Positions 1-9,774 of a stretch of DNA of 64,000 nt are shown here, piece by piece; the first letter of the stretch is position 1; the number at the start of each line of letters is the position of its first letter. This DNA is from Samsonia erythrinae (GTDB lineage Bacteria > Pseudomonadota > Gammaproteobacteria > Enterobacterales > Enterobacteriaceae), in the NCBI RefSeq assembly GCF_004342665.1, contig NZ_SMBY01000002.1:186001-250000 (forward strand), written 5' to 3'. The notes under the pieces are model-generated. The model worked only from the letters and a program-made list of their open reading frames with translations. It made no database searches and was not told where the DNA came from. Made by a program: the position numbers and the translations under genes.

Positions 1-823
1 ACGCGCGCAGCGCGGCTTCCATCGGGGTGACGCCGAAACGTTTACCCAGCGCGATCAGCTCTTCGGTCGAGATGGTCTGCTTTTTGCCCCCCATTGATCT
101 GACTTTGACCATGACTTCGGCGGATTTTTCGGCGGTGTCGATCAGCCCGAAGGCTTCATCCAACGTTGGGCCGGAACCGAAGATACCGTGGAAAGGCCAC
201 AGCACCAGCGAATGGCGCGTCATCTGCTCTGCGGTGGCATCGCCAATGGCGTCGGTGCCCGGTACCATCCACGGCACAATCCCCACGCCGTCCGGGAAAA
301 CCACCAGACACTCCGTGCTGCCTTCCCACAGTTCGCGGGTGAACACCGCGTTATCCAGCTCCAGCACATAGCTCAGGGCAATCAGGTTGGTGGCGTGGCA
401 GTGCATGATGACGCGGTCACGCCCGTGGGTCACCCCCATACGGACAACGTGCGACTGGAAGTGTGAGGCCAGTTCAGAGGTGGGCAGACCGCCGTTGGTG
501 AGTCCCCAGAAGATACGGTAGCCTTTGCCGTCGCTGTCGACCTGCAACAGCACCAGTGAATCCGCCGGATCTAACTGAACATTGCGGAAAAACTTGCCGG
601 AACCGGTGACGATGAACCAGCAGTCGGCCAGCGCGGGCATCGGTTGGGACAAGGCCTCGTGGCGCGGCTGCGGGGAGAAATCGCTTTCATAAGGGGCAAC
701 GTCCTCAGCCGTCAGGCGCAGGCTGACATTGCCGCCGTTACGTTCGTCCCAGCCTTTAAGCCACATATCGCTGGTGGCTTTAATCATTCCCTGTACAAAC
801 CAGGAAGAGAGAATTGCTTGCAT
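1..823 (-). CDS. rhaD: L-rhamnulose-1-phosphate aldolase, cut by window edge
   Basis: Cleaves L-rhamnulose-1-phosphate to dihydroxyacetone phosphate and L-lactaldehyde, the last step of cytoplasmic rhamnose catabolism. Translation from the ATG at 821-823 begins [17 protein letters not shown] and matches class II (zinc) aldolase RhaD as I recall it; the histidine-rich MHCHATN segment is the expected metal-binding region. 274 codons lie inside the window, equal to the usual family length, and the next codon begins with T, so probably only the stop is missing. It starts 4 bases after the rhaA stop, so it is the third gene of rhaBAD. Confidence 0.95.
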   Translation of the reverse strand, partial: MQAILSSWFVQGMIKATSDMWLKGWDERNGGNVSLRLTAEDVAPYESDFSPQPRHEALSQPMPALADCWFIVTGSGKFFRNVQLDPADSLVLLQVDSDGKGYRIFWGLTNGGLPTSELASHFQSHVVRMGVTHGRDRVIMHCHATNLIALSYVLELDNAVFTRELWEGSTECLVVFPDGVGIVPWMVPGTDAIGDATAEQMTRHSLVLWPFHGIFGSGPTLDEAFGLIDTAEKSAEVMVKVRSMGGKKQTISTEELIALGKRFGVTPMEAALRA

Positions 824-827
824 AGTC

Positions 828-2090
828 TTACCCTTGACGTTGAGTGAGGATGGTGTGTTCATACTGACGTACCTGTTGCAGCCATTCGCTGCCTGGGATC
901 ACGTCATGACGTTGACAGTAGTGTTCCCACACGGCCTGCCACGGTAGCGATTTTTGCTCTTCCAGCAGGGCAAGACGCGCGGTGTAATCGCCGCTTTGTT
1001 CCAGCTTGCGCAGCGTTTCCGTGGGTTCCAGCAGCGCGCGCAGCAGGGCTTTTTTCATGTTGCGTGTGCCGATGACCCAGGCGGCGATGCGGTTAATCGA
1101 GGCATCAAAGAAGTCGAGCCCGATGTGCACGCGGTTAAACAGCTTGTGCCGCACGATTTCATGGGCGATGGCCTGCGTTTCGTCATCCAGCAGCACCACA
1201 TGGTCGCTGTCCCAGCGGACCGGACGGCTGACATGCAGCAGCAGGCGGGGAACGTACAGCATCGCGCTGGAAATCTTGTCGGAAATCACCTCGGTCGGGT
1301 GGAAGTGGCCGGCATCCAGACAGAGCGCGGTGCCGCGGCTGGCCGCGTAGCCAAGATAGAATTCGTTGGAGCCTACGGTAAAACTTTCCGCGCCTATCCC
1401 GAACAGTTTACTTTCCACCGCGTCGATGTGGTGCGCCGGATCGAGCGGTTCGGCGATGATCTCATCCAGCGCGCTGAGCAGCCGCTGGCGGAACGCCAGA
1501 CGATCGACGGTCAGATCTTTCATGCCGTCCGGCACCCAGATGTTCATCACCGATGGGGTGCCGAGTTCGCGGCCAAAGTAAGCAGAAATCCGGCGGCTGG
1601 CCTGACAGTGTTCAATCCAGAAGCGGCGCACTTTTTCGTCCGGGTGCGACAGCGTAAAGCCGTCCGCGCTCAGCGGATGTGAAAAACAGGTCGGGTTAAA
1701 ATCGAGTCCGAGTTGGTGGCGTTTGGCCCACTCAACCCAGGTGCTGAAATGCGCTGGCGCAATTTCGTTGCGGGCGATGGGCTGCGCGGATTCCAGATAG
1801 ATGGCGTGCAGGTTTAATCGCTTGGGGCCGGGGATGAGCGCAAAGGCCTGCTCCAGGTCGGCACGCAGTTCATCCGGCGTGTTCGCCTTGCCGGGGTAGT
1901 TGCCCGTGGCCTGAATACCGCCGGTTAACGGCCCGCCGGTGTTCTCGAATCCGCCTACATCGTCGCCCTGCCAGCAGTGCATCGATACCGGAATCTGGTC
2001 GAGCTGATTCAGCGCGGCCTCAACGTCAATATTCAGGCTGGCATAACGCGTTTTTGCCAACTGCCAGGCGGTTTCAATTGGTGTACTCAT
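828..2090 (-). CDS. rhaA: L-rhamnose isomerase
   Basis: Interconverts L-rhamnose and L-rhamnulose, the first cytoplasmic step of rhamnose use. The 420-aa product is one residue from the E. coli length and keeps the family hallmarks, for example [12 protein letters not shown] near residue 38 and [12 protein letters not shown] around residue 255, which carries metal-binding residues of the TIM-barrel active site. The start ATG overlaps the rhaB stop as ATGA, so translation is probably coupled. It is the middle gene of rhaBAD. Confidence 0.97.
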   Translation of the reverse strand: MSTPIETAWQLAKTRYASLNIDVEAALNQLDQIPVSMHCWQGDDVGGFENTGGPLTGGIQATGNYPGKANTPDELRADLEQAFALIPGPKRLNLHAIYLESAQPIARNEIAPAHFSTWVEWAKRHQLGLDFNPTCFSHPLSADGFTLSHPDEKVRRFWIEHCQASRRISAYFGRELGTPSVMNIWVPDGMKDLTVDRLAFRQRLLSALDEIIAEPLDPAHHIDAVESKLFGIGAESFTVGSNEFYLGYAASRGTALCLDAGHFHPTEVISDKISSAMLYVPRLLLHVSRPVRWDSDHVVLLDDETQAIAHEIVRHKLFNRVHIGLDFFDASINRIAAWVIGTRNMKKALLRALLEPTETLRKLEQSGDYTARLALLEEQKSLPWQAVWEHYCQRHDVIPGSEWLQQVRQYEHTILTQRQG

Positions 2091-3577
2091 TGCGTGGTCT
2101 CCTTTTTGCCCTTCGGGGCGGTTTCTGGCTGGCTGAGCGCCTGAAAACGACGCCAGTGCCCGGCAAAATCACGTTCTGCACGTGGGGTGTAGCGATGCAG
2201 AGGGAAGTTATGTGTCAGCATGCGCCGGAAGGCGGCAAGGTCGGCGACGGCGCCCAATGCCATCAACTGGCAGCCGATATTGCCCAGCGTCGAGGCTTCG
2301 ACCGGCCCGGCCAGCACCGGCATCTGACACACGTCGGCGCACAGCTGGTTCAGGAAGGCGTTCTGGCTGCCGCCGCCGACAATGTGCAACTGGCGGATCG
2401 GCGCGTGGCGCAGTTCACCGAGTTCCATTACAACCTGCCGGTAGAGCAGGGCGAGGCTGTCGAAAATACAGCGCGTCAGTTCGGCGTCGCTTTGGGGAAT
2501 AGGCTGGCCGTGCTCGCGACAATAGTCGCGGATGGCCTGCTGCATGGACGGCGGATTGATAAAACGCTCGTCGTTGGGGTTAATCAGGCTGACGAAAGCG
2601 GGGAGGGCCGCGGCGGACTGAATCAGCGTGGCTAAGTCCTTGATATCGCGCTCCTGACACACCCGCTGTAGCAACCACAGGCCCATGATGTTTTTCAGCA
2701 CCCGATAGGTGCCGTCCACGCCGCCTTCGTTGGTGATATTGGCCGCCAACGCCTGCGGGCTGTTGAAGGGCCTGTCGCTCTCGATCCCCATCAGCGACCA
2801 GGTGCCGGAGCTGAGATAGGCGCTGTCGCTCCCCTGTAACGGCGTACCGACCACCGCGCTGGCGGTATCGTGCGTGGCGACGGCGATGACGGGAATAAGT
2901 CGTCCGCTCGGCGCGGTCCAGTTCCCCACGGCGTGCCCCGGCTGCACCGGTTCGCTCAGCCAGCGGCGTGGAACGCCCACATAGTCCAGCAGTTCACCGT
3001 CCCAGGTTTTCTTTTGCAGATTAAGCAGTTGGGTGGTGCTGGCGTTGGTGTACTCGCAGACCCGATTTCCCGTGAGTCGGTAGTGAAAGTAGTCGGGGAT
3101 CATCAGTAAATGCGCCGCCTGCTCAAGCGCGTCGGGATGTGCTTCGCACAGCGCCTTGAGCTGATACAGCGTATTAAACGGCAGAAACTGGATCCCGGTG
3201 CGTTGATAGATCGCTTCACGTCCCAGATCGGCGGTCACGGCGGCCATGACGCCGTCGGTGCGGTGGTCGCGATAGGAGTACGGCAGACCGACGAGACGCC
3301 CGTCTTTATCGAGCAACACGTAGTCCACGCCCCAACTGTCGATCCCGATGCTGTCGGGGGCGATACCCATGGCGTCGATTTGGTGTAATCCGCTAAGGAT
3401 GTCGCGTTCCAGCGCGGCGAGATCCCATTGGTGATGACCGTCCTGAAACACCAGCGTATTGCTGAAACGGTGAATTTCTTTCAGCGTCAGATGCTGTGTT
3501 GCGGTGTGCAGCGTCGCCAGCATCACCCGACCACTGGATGCGCCCAGATCCACCGCCACGATATTCTTCACCGCCAT
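2087..3577 (-). CDS. rhaB: Rhamnulokinase
   Basis: Phosphorylates L-rhamnulose at O1 with ATP. The 496-aa product is an FGGY-type sugar kinase: N-terminal phosphate-binding segment [13 protein letters not shown], then [13 protein letters not shown], and a C-terminal adenosine segment with HIVGGGSQN and [10 protein letters not shown]. The reading frame is open 34 codons further upstream (to 3679), but the ATG at 3575-3577 is chosen because AGGAG lies 8 bases before it and the protein then starts as RhaB does elsewhere. It is first in the rhaBAD operon, and the control region shared with rhaSR lies just upstream. Confidence 0.96.
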   Translation of the reverse strand: MAVKNIVAVDLGASSGRVMLATLHTATQHLTLKEIHRFSNTLVFQDGHHQWDLAALERDILSGLHQIDAMGIAPDSIGIDSWGVDYVLLDKDGRLVGLPYSYRDHRTDGVMAAVTADLGREAIYQRTGIQFLPFNTLYQLKALCEAHPDALEQAAHLLMIPDYFHYRLTGNRVCEYTNASTTQLLNLQKKTWDGELLDYVGVPRRWLSEPVQPGHAVGNWTAPSGRLIPVIAVATHDTASAVVGTPLQGSDSAYLSSGTWSLMGIESDRPFNSPQALAANITNEGGVDGTYRVLKNIMGLWLLQRVCQERDIKDLATLIQSAAALPAFVSLINPNDERFINPPSMQQAIRDYCREHGQPIPQSDAELTRCIFDSLALLYRQVVMELGELRHAPIRQLHIVGGGSQNAFLNQLCADVCQMPVLAGPVEASTLGNIGCQLMALGAVADLAAFRRMLTHNFPLHRYTPRAERDFAGHWRRFQALSQPETAPKGKKETTQ

Positions 3578-3683
3578 AGCTCTACTCCTTATTGTTGGAT
3601 GTATTGCAGTGTAAAGAGCGGTGACTGGCGCCACCTTCCGATGAGTGCCATCTGTCACCGTCGGCTGGCAAAATGACAAAGCT

Positions 3684-3705
3684 GAACGTGAAAGGGCTCA
3701 CAATC
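3684..3705. promoter_or_regulatory. CRP-like site in the rhaBAD/rhaSR control region
   Basis: CGTGA, six bases, TCACA: nine of ten core bases of the CRP consensus. It lies about 107 bases upstream of the rhaB start and 207 upstream of rhaS. In E. coli this divergent region carries CRP sites plus RhaS and RhaR half-sites. I could not delimit the RhaS/RhaR half-sites here. Confidence 0.6.
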
Positions 3706-3750
3706 TGGGAAATTACTCTGGCGATAACCACGCAAAAAATAAGGAAAAGG

Positions 3751-3772
3751 CGGTGTGATCCTTTCCACACTT
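3751..3772. promoter_or_regulatory. Second CRP-like site between rhaB and rhaS
   Basis: TGTGA, six bases, CCACA: nine of ten core bases. It is 67 bases from the first site and nearer rhaS (about 140 bases upstream), so it could serve the rhaSR promoter. The rest of the 334-base gap (3578-3911) shows no gene. Confidence 0.5.
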
Positions 3773-3911
3773 CAATGAATTAGGTGGCGTAATCTTAAAA
3801 AAAGGGCAATCAGAGGGCGCGTGGGTGACGGTATTTTAAGGTCGGTTTTTCGGCTTCTGGCTACCCTTTTTCAACGGCTGCAATTTGCCAAAGGCTGAAG
3901 GGAGGACTGCA

Positions 3912-4751
3912 ATGACGTTACTTCGTGGCGATGAATTTTTTACCTCGCGTGCCGTGACGGTCGCGGTAGAGCCCCGTACTCCGCAGACGGCATTTCCTGA
4001 GCATTATCATGATTTTTGGGAAATTGTGCTGGTGGAGCAGGGCGCGGGCGTGCACATCTTTAACGATCAACCCTATGCGCTATGCAGCGGGACGGTGTTC
4101 TTCGTGCGCGATAACGATCGGCATCTGTTTGAAGATGTGGACGGACTGTGCCTGACCAATGTGCTGTACCGTTCACCGCGCGGTTTCCGTTTCCTTTCCG
4201 ACATCGCCGCGTTTTTGCCGTATGGCCCGAACGGCGAGTGGCAAGGGCAGTGGCAGGTGAACGGAGCGGGGATGCAGCGCTTGAAACAGTCTATGAACAG
4301 TCTGGCTGAACTGGCGCAGAGCGATGCGCCGGAAGCGATCGCCGCCAGCGAGAGTCTGTTTCTGCAAATTTTGGTGCAACTGCGTCAACACTGTTTCCAG
4401 ACGCAGGGCAATGGCTCAGAACGTCAGGGCGTGCAGGCGCTACTGGGCTGGCTGCAAAACAACTACAGCGAAGAGGTGAACTGGGGCAGTCTGGCCGATC
4501 AGTTCTCGTTGCCGCTGCGCACATTGCACCGTCAGCTCAAACAACACACCGGGATGACGCCACAGCGCTATCTGAATCGGTTAAGATTACTGGAGGCTCG
4601 CCGACGGTTGCAGCAGAGTGATGATTCGATCACCACGATTGCGCATGCCTGTGGATTTAGCGACAGCAATCACTTTTCGACGCAATTCCGCAAGGCATTC
4701 TCGCAGGCGCCTAAGTCACTACGCCATCAGGCGTTTTCTCGGGAAGGTTAG
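3912..4751 (+). CDS. rhaS: AraC-family activator of rhaBAD and rhaT
   Basis: 279-aa rhamnose-responsive activator. The N-terminal cupin sugar-binding domain (about residues 1-150, with FPEHYHDFWEIVLVE) is followed by an AraC/XylS DNA-binding domain with two helix-turn-helix units (about 175-275, including TLHRQLKQHTGMTPQRYL and CGFSDSNHFSTQFRK). The ATG at 3912 is preceded by GGAGG; an in-frame ATG at 3885 has no such site. It is divergent from rhaBAD, and rhaR follows 24 bases later. In E. coli RhaS activates rhaBAD and rhaT; the same role is inferred here because both targets are in the window. Confidence 0.95.
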   Translation: MTLLRGDEFFTSRAVTVAVEPRTPQTAFPEHYHDFWEIVLVEQGAGVHIFNDQPYALCSGTVFFVRDNDRHLFEDVDGLCLTNVLYRSPRGFRFLSDIAAFLPYGPNGEWQGQWQVNGAGMQRLKQSMNSLAELAQSDAPEAIAASESLFLQILVQLRQHCFQTQGNGSERQGVQALLGWLQNNYSEEVNWGSLADQFSLPLRTLHRQLKQHTGMTPQRYLNRLRLLEARRRLQQSDDSITTIAHACGFSDSNHFSTQFRKAFSQAPKSLRHQAFSREG

Positions 4752-4775
4752 ACAACAGCAACGGCGGGTGAGGGA

Positions 4776-5630
4776 ATGACGACAGCAATGCGGGGGGTGA
4801 AATTACACACGGAAGACTATTTTCTGACGGATAAGAATGCCGTCATCGTTGCTGAACGGCATCCGCAGCCGGTGTTTCCGCTGCATCACCATGATTTTGA
4901 TGAGCTGGTGATTGTTTGGCGTGGCAATGGCCTGCATCTCTGGAACGACGTGCCTTATCGTATTACCCGCGGTGATATGTTTTATATCTCCGCGCACGAT
5001 CGTCACAGCTATGAATCGGTTCACGATCTCGAACTGGATAACATCCTCTATATCCGCAACCGTCTGACGCTGTCCGCCGACTGGCAGGCGCTGTTGCCGG
5101 ACGGGGACATCCCGCAAAGCCAGCGCCACTGGTGCTTAGGGTCGCAAGGCATGGACAGCATTCGTGATAAGGTGGATGAACTGGCGCGGGAGTGTATGAA
5201 ATCAGATGCGTTATCGCTACAACTGAGCGAGACGCTGCTGTTGCAGATAGCGCTGCTGGCGGCACGTTACCGCCACACGCCGGATAATCCGCAGTTGGCT
5301 GAGGCGCAGCAGTTGGACATGTTGATGAACGCCCTGCGCGCCAGTATCGCTGCCCCGTTCCGCTTTGAGGCGTTCTGCGAACAGCATCAATTCAGTGCGC
5401 GCAGCCTGCGTTCGCGCTTTAAAGACCAGACCGGCATGAGCGTGCCGCACTATCTGCGTCAACTGCGCCTATGCAAGGCGATGGAACTGCTGCGTTATAA
5501 TCGGCAGACTATCGGTGACATTGCCGCACTGTGCGGGTTTGAAGACAGTAATTATTTCTCTGCGGTGTTCCATCAGGCGTTCGGCGTCTCACCCAGCGCC
5601 TACCGTCAGCGCTTCCTTAATGTGGAGTGA
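4776..5630 (+). CDS. rhaR: AraC-family activator of rhaSR
   Basis: 284-aa paralogue of RhaS with the same plan: N-terminal cupin (FPLHHHDFDELVIVWRG) and C-terminal double helix-turn-helix (SARSLRSRFKDQTGMSVPHYL, CGFEDSNYFSAVFHQ, both shared with RhaR). In E. coli RhaR activates the rhaSR operon. It lies 24 bases after rhaS and is likely cotranscribed. The ATG at 4776 follows GGTGAGGGA directly; an in-frame ATG at 4788 is possible and would remove four residues. Confidence 0.94.
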   Translation: MTTAMRGVKLHTEDYFLTDKNAVIVAERHPQPVFPLHHHDFDELVIVWRGNGLHLWNDVPYRITRGDMFYISAHDRHSYESVHDLELDNILYIRNRLTLSADWQALLPDGDIPQSQRHWCLGSQGMDSIRDKVDELARECMKSDALSLQLSETLLLQIALLAARYRHTPDNPQLAEAQQLDMLMNALRASIAAPFRFEAFCEQHQFSARSLRSRFKDQTGMSVPHYLRQLRLCKAMELLRYNRQTIGDIAALCGFEDSNYFSAVFHQAFGVSPSAYRQRFLNVE

Positions 5631-5689
5631 TTGCGCTTTTTTGTCCCGCGTACTCTTTTTAGCTATGGGGGGGCTGAATCAATGAGGGG

Positions 5690-5944
5690 TTAATAGTGGT
5701 AGCGGCAGGCAGCGATCATCATGGCGTCATCGGTGATGGCATAAACCAGACGATGTTCTTCGGTGATACGGCGCGACCAGAAACCCGCAAGATTATGTTT
5801 AAGTGGCTCTGGTTTTCCTTTTCCCTCAAAAGGTGTTCTGCGCGTTTCTTTTATTAATTCATTGATCTTTTTGACCATCCGCTTATCGATGTCCTGCCAG
5901 TACAGGTAGTCTTCCCATGCTTCTTCTGACCAGATTAGCTTCAC
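5690..5944 (-). CDS. yoeB: YoeB toxin (RelE superfamily mRNA interferase)
   Basis: 84-aa toxin that cleaves mRNA in the ribosomal A site when free of antitoxin. The sequence is close to E. coli YoeB end to end: [17 protein letters not shown] at the start, KPEPLKHNL and the basic [13 protein letters not shown] core in the middle, and the conserved CRYHY end, which carries catalytic-site residues. It overlaps the yefM stop by four bases (ATGA), so production is coupled to the antitoxin. It sits between rhaR and the ABC importer on the opposite strand from rhaR, a typical drop-in cassette. Confidence 0.96.
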   Translation of the reverse strand: MKLIWSEEAWEDYLYWQDIDKRMVKKINELIKETRRTPFEGKGKPEPLKHNLAGFWSRRITEEHRLVYAITDDAMMIAACRYHY

Positions 5945-6192
5945 TCAATGATATCTCTTTCTTCGCCATTGCCAGCCTTAAGGCTCTCGATTGAGTTCAT
6001 TAGTCTTTTTACATTTGCTGGTGAACGCAGTAAATACGCGGTCTCCTCTAGAGAGTTATACTCTTCCAAAGACATGAGCACGCAGGCTTCACCATTCTGT
6101 CGGGTGATAAGAATGGGAGCACGGTCTTCGACCGTTTTCATCATGGTTGCCGATAGATTTTGTCGGGCTTCACTGTAGCTAATTGTACGCAT
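5941..6192 (-). CDS. yefM: YefM antitoxin (Phd/YefM family)
   Basis: 83-aa antitoxin that neutralises YoeB and represses its own operon. The N-terminal half ([37 protein letters not shown]) is the Phd/YefM DNA-binding fold, and the C-terminal acidic tail binds the toxin. AGGAGG lies five bases before the ATG. The operator-like pair of TGTAC motifs sits directly upstream (6208-6225). Confidence 0.96.
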   Translation of the reverse strand: MRTISYSEARQNLSATMMKTVEDRAPILITRQNGEACVLMSLEEYNSLEETAYLLRSPANVKRLMNSIESLKAGNGEERDIIE

Positions 6193-6207
6193 TTATACCT
6201 CCTGATA

Positions 6208-6225
6208 TGTACTTATCATTGTACA
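6208..6225. promoter_or_regulatory. YefM-YoeB operator
   Basis: TGTACT at 6208-6213 and TGTACA at 6220-6225, centres 12 bp apart, just upstream of the yefM ribosome-binding site. The yefM-yoeB operator described in E. coli has two palindromes with TGTACA cores at the same centre-to-centre distance, so autorepression by YefM/YoeB is inferred. The second core lies in a longer palindrome, TTGTACAA. Confidence 0.75.
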
Positions 6226-6267
6226 ATGTCGTTGCGTTTTTAACCACTCAATCCTTTGTCAACAGCG

Positions 6268-7959
6268 CTACTCCGTCACCGTTGATAGCAGCAGGCGCGT
6301 GTAAGGGTGCTGCGGCTGATTGAAGATCTGTTCGACCGGCCCGGTTTCTACGATCTCACCGTCTTTCATCACCGCGATGCGGTGGCTCATGTGCTGTACC
6401 ACGCCCAGATCGTGGGAAATGAACAGCATCGTCAGCCCTAATTGCCGCTGTAATGCCACCAGCAAATCCAATACCTGCGCCTGTGTCGTGACGTCCAGCG
6501 CCGATACCGGCTCATCGCAGATCAGAATGTCAGGCTCTGAAGCCAGCGCTTGGGCGATGGAAACGCGCTGCCGCTGCCCACCAGACAGCGCCGTCGGGCG
6601 TCGGCTCAGCAGATCCGGCGTCAAGCCGACATATTCCAGCAGCGTCTGAATGCGTCGCTGTTGCTCCGCATCGCTCAGATCGCGGCGTAAACGCAGCGGC
6701 TGGCGCAGAATCTGGGCGACGGTAAATTGGGGATCGAACGAGCTCAGCGGATCCTGGGTGATCGTCTGAATGCGCGCCCGCAGCGGTCGGCGTTCGCGTT
6801 CAGTCAGCGTACTCCAAGCGCTACCCGCCAACCGGATTTCACCGCTGTCCGGCTTTTGCAGCGCCAGAATCACTTTCCCTAACGTGGTTTTACCCGAGCC
6901 GGATTCCCCGACGATGCCCAGCGTTTCACCGCGCTTAACCTGAAGAGAAACCTGATTGACGGCCTGCATCCGGCTGCCATCCAGACGCTTGAATGACACC
7001 GCAATCCGATCCGCCGTCAGCGCGATGGCATCGGAACTGGCATGCATTGTCGTCGGAGAATCAGGGTACGGTGTTACCTCGCCCCGCAGCGGATCCGCGC
7101 CGGCCAGCCACTGTCCGCGGGTAGAGGCGGTCGGGATCGCCGCCAGCAGTCTCCGGGTGTAGGGATGCGTCGGCGCAGACAGGATCTGCCGCGTCTTTCC
7201 GCTTTCGACCAGCGAGCCGTGCTGCATAACGATAACGCGATCGGCAATGTCGGCCACCACGGCCAGATCGTGGGTGATTAGCAGAACACCGTGCCCCGCC
7301 TGCGCTAATGCGGTAAAGACCTTCAGTACTTGCTTTTGCACCGTGGCATCCAGCGCGGTGGTGGGCTCATCGGCAATCAGCAACTGTGGGCCAGCCGCCA
7401 GCGCGGACGCAATGAGCGCACGCTGGCGCAGACCGCCGGAAAGTTCATGCGGATACTGCGCGGCACGGTTCTCCGGATCGGGAATGCCCGCCTGCGTCAG
7501 GAGATGGGCGACGCGCGCGGGGATCTGCTGACGGGGCAGCAGGCGATGCGTCAGAATCGGCTCCGCGATTTCCTGCCCGATTTTACGCAGCGGATCGAGA
7601 GACACCAGCGCATCCTGCAAGATAAAGCCGATTTCGCGACCGCGAAGGGTGCGCCAGTCGCGATCGGTCAGATAGCGTAAATCACACCGGCTGCCGTCAT
7701 GGCGCGTGAGTTCAATCGCGCTGGCCTGTACGTCGGCCCGCTCACCTGACAGGCCCACCAGCGTACGCGCGGTAACGGATTTTCCCGAACCGGATTCACC
7801 GACCAGCGCCAGAATTTCTCCGGCATTCACCTGAAAAGAGAGGTTTTTTACCGAACGAATCGGCCCGAATGGGCTGGGGAACGCGACGTTCAGGCCGTCT
7901 ACGCGCAGCAGCGGCGTTTGGGCCGGCTCAAGTCGGGGGCTTATCGTATGCGGGTTCAT
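6268..7959 (-). CDS. Peptide-type ABC importer, fused double ATPase
   Basis: 563-aa protein with two ABC ATPase domains in one chain. The first has Walker A GESGSGKSV near residue 54, signature LSGGLRQRA and Walker B LLIADEPTTALD. The second has GESGSGKTTLG near 352, LSGGQRQRVSIAQA and ILICDEPVSALD. Such fusions (GsiA-like) replace the separate D and F subunits of peptide importers. The start overlaps the preceding permease stop as ATGA. It is last in a four-gene operon. The substrate cannot be told from sequence; peptide, glutathione or a sugar-linked compound are all possible. Confidence 0.9.
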   Translation of the reverse strand: MNPHTISPRLEPAQTPLLRVDGLNVAFPSPFGPIRSVKNLSFQVNAGEILALVGESGSGKSVTARTLVGLSGERADVQASAIELTRHDGSRCDLRYLTDRDWRTLRGREIGFILQDALVSLDPLRKIGQEIAEPILTHRLLPRQQIPARVAHLLTQAGIPDPENRAAQYPHELSGGLRQRALIASALAAGPQLLIADEPTTALDATVQKQVLKVFTALAQAGHGVLLITHDLAVVADIADRVIVMQHGSLVESGKTRQILSAPTHPYTRRLLAAIPTASTRGQWLAGADPLRGEVTPYPDSPTTMHASSDAIALTADRIAVSFKRLDGSRMQAVNQVSLQVKRGETLGIVGESGSGKTTLGKVILALQKPDSGEIRLAGSAWSTLTERERRPLRARIQTITQDPLSSFDPQFTVAQILRQPLRLRRDLSDAEQQRRIQTLLEYVGLTPDLLSRRPTALSGGQRQRVSIAQALASEPDILICDEPVSALDVTTQAQVLDLLVALQRQLGLTMLFISHDLGVVQHMSHRIAVMKDGEIVETGPVEQIFNQPQHPYTRLLLSTVTE

Positions 7960-8822
7960 CGCGCCTCTCCTTTGGCTGAGATCGCCTGTAACCGCCGCCC
8001 CAGCAGCGTGATGGCAATGACCGACAGCGCGACGACGCTGGCGGGCAGCAGGCTGACCCAGGGCGCGATATCCAGGAAGTTACGTCCGTCAGCCAGCAGC
8101 GCGCCCCATTCGGCGGTCGGTGGGGCAACGCCCAGCCCAAGGAAACTGAGCGCCGAGGCGGACAGCACCGCGTGACCGACGCCGATGGTGGCAACAACCA
8201 GCAGCGGGCGCAGCGTATTGGGAATGATGTGGCGAAAGACGATATACAGCGGGTGTTCCCCCAGCGCGACGGCATGCTCCACATAGCCGGAGAGCCTGAC
8301 GTGCAGCACCTGTGAGCGGATCAAACGCGCGTAGCCGGCGATCCCCGCCAGACCGACGGCCAGCATGGTGTTTTCCGGTCCGCGTCCCAGCACGGCAATC
8401 ACCAGCAGCGCCAGCAGCAGATCGGGAAAGGCCAGCATGACGTCGAGCAGACGCACCAGCACCTGACGGATACGTAGCGGCGCGAGCACCGACAGCGTCC
8501 CAAGCAGCACGCCGCCGCCGCAGGCGATCAGCATGGCGCCGACGCCGATCCCCAGCGATAGCGACGTGCCGTGGACCACGCGGGCAAAAATGTCGCGACC
8601 CAGCTGATCGGTGCCGAACCAGTACGTGGCCGTTGGCGGCTGGAACACCGCTCCCATATCCATCTCATCCACCGTCCTGCTGGTAAACAGCGAGGGGAAA
8701 AAGACCGACAGCGCCAGCAGGAAAACGATAGCGGCAGGCAGCAGCGTCGCCGTGCTCAGCCACGGGCTGCGATAAAACGTTTTTGCAGGGATCTGCGTTA
8801 AAGGCATCGGTTCACTACTCAT
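7956..8822 (-). CDS. Peptide-type ABC importer permease (DppC-like)
   Basis: 288-aa inner-membrane permease of the binding-protein-dependent type. It has an N-terminal membrane helix (about 22-42), a periplasmic segment with the family motif HWFGTDQLGRDIF-like (here YWFGTDQLGRDIFARV), five further helices and the EAA loop for ATPase contact near residue 185-205. It overlaps its upstream partner by eight bases and its downstream partner by four. Confidence 0.9.
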   Translation of the reverse strand: MSSEPMPLTQIPAKTFYRSPWLSTATLLPAAIVFLLALSVFFPSLFTSRTVDEMDMGAVFQPPTATYWFGTDQLGRDIFARVVHGTSLSLGIGVGAMLIACGGGVLLGTLSVLAPLRIRQVLVRLLDVMLAFPDLLLALLVIAVLGRGPENTMLAVGLAGIAGYARLIRSQVLHVRLSGYVEHAVALGEHPLYIVFRHIIPNTLRPLLVVATIGVGHAVLSASALSFLGLGVAPPTAEWGALLADGRNFLDIAPWVSLLPASVVALSVIAITLLGRRLQAISAKGEAR

Positions 8823-9774
8823 GGGCGCTCGCCTTCTTACGTAAACGGGGATCGATCATCAGGTACAGCGCATCCACCAGCAGATTGATGACAACGAACA
8901 GGAAAGCAGACAGCATCACCACGCCCAGCACCAGCGGCATGTCCCGGTTTTCAATGGCGCTCAGCGTGACCTGTCCGATACCGGCGCGGCCAAAGACGGT
9001 TTCGGTCAGTACCGAACCACCGAGGACGCTCGCCAGCAGTGTGCCGGTCAGCGTCGAGACGGCCAGTGAAGCATGGCGTAAACCGTGACGAAAGCGCAGA
9101 CGTGTCTCGCTGACGCCGCGGGTACGCACGGTGAGTGAAAACGGCTGGGAAAGCGCCTCCTCCAGACCGTCGCGCAGTACCTGACTTAAAATGGCGCCGA
9201 TCGGCAGACTCAGCGTAATAATCGGCAACACCAGCGACATCACGCCGTCGTTGCCGGTAACCGGAAACCATTGCAGACGAAAGCTGAACAGGCTGAGCAG
9301 CACAATGCCGATCCAATAGACCGGCGTGCTGAGCAACGTCAGCTCCAGCCACGATACGGCGGTACGTAACGGACCATAGCGGCCTGCGGTCAACAGCGCG
9401 CTGAGCATCGCGAGGCACGACGCCAGCGTCAGCGCGCCGAGCGCCAAAGGCAGCGTTTCATACAGCGCATCGGTAATGACGTTGCCGACCGGCAGACGAT
9501 AGAGATAGCTGACGCCAAAATCCCCCTGTAACGCCTGCGCGCAGTAGCGCACGTATTGTATCCATAGCGGTTGATCCAACCCGAATTGCTTCGTGAGGGC
9601 GGCGCGGTAGGCTTCATCCACCACGTTGTCACCGCCGCTGAGGATCGTGACCGGATCGCCGGGAATGAGTTTGACGGCAATAAACGTCAATGTGGCTGCG
9701 CCCCAGAGCACAGCCAGAATGGTGAGAAGACGTTTGCCTAATGCGTACAGATTAACGTTTAATCCAGACATCAT
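8815..9774 (-). CDS. Peptide-type ABC importer permease (DppB-like)
   Basis: 319-aa permease with about six membrane helices. It has the DppB-type N-terminal segment FIAVKLIPGDPVTIL and the FGLDQPLWIQYV motif of the first periplasmic loop. The start is uncertain: ATGs occur at 9774 and 9771, and another at 9792 would add six residues. All overlap the end of the upstream binding-protein gene (stop at 9752-9754) and none has a clear ribosome-binding site, so translation is probably coupled to that gene. Confidence 0.88.
   Translation of the reverse strand: MMSGLNVNLYALGKRLLTILAVLWGAATLTFIAVKLIPGDPVTILSGGDNVVDEAYRAALTKQFGLDQPLWIQYVRYCAQALQGDFGVSYLYRLPVGNVITDALYETLPLALGALTLASCLAMLSALLTAGRYGPLRTAVSWLELTLLSTPVYWIGIVLLSLFSFRLQWFPVTGNDGVMSLVLPIITLSLPIGAILSQVLRDGLEEALSQPFSLTVRTRGVSETRLRFRHGLRHASLAVSTLTGTLLASVLGGSVLTETVFGRAGIGQVTLSAIENRDMPLVLGVVMLSAFLFVVINLLVDALYLMIDPRLRKKASAHE

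Noticed and set aside
954..1682. 242-codon open frame on plus opposite rhaA
   Set aside because: Shadow of the well supported rhaA frame; no ribosome-binding site and no recognisable product.
3578..3679. 34-codon N-terminal extension of rhaB
   Set aside because: No ribosome-binding site before 3679, no match to RhaB, and the ATG at 3577 has AGGAG at proper spacing.
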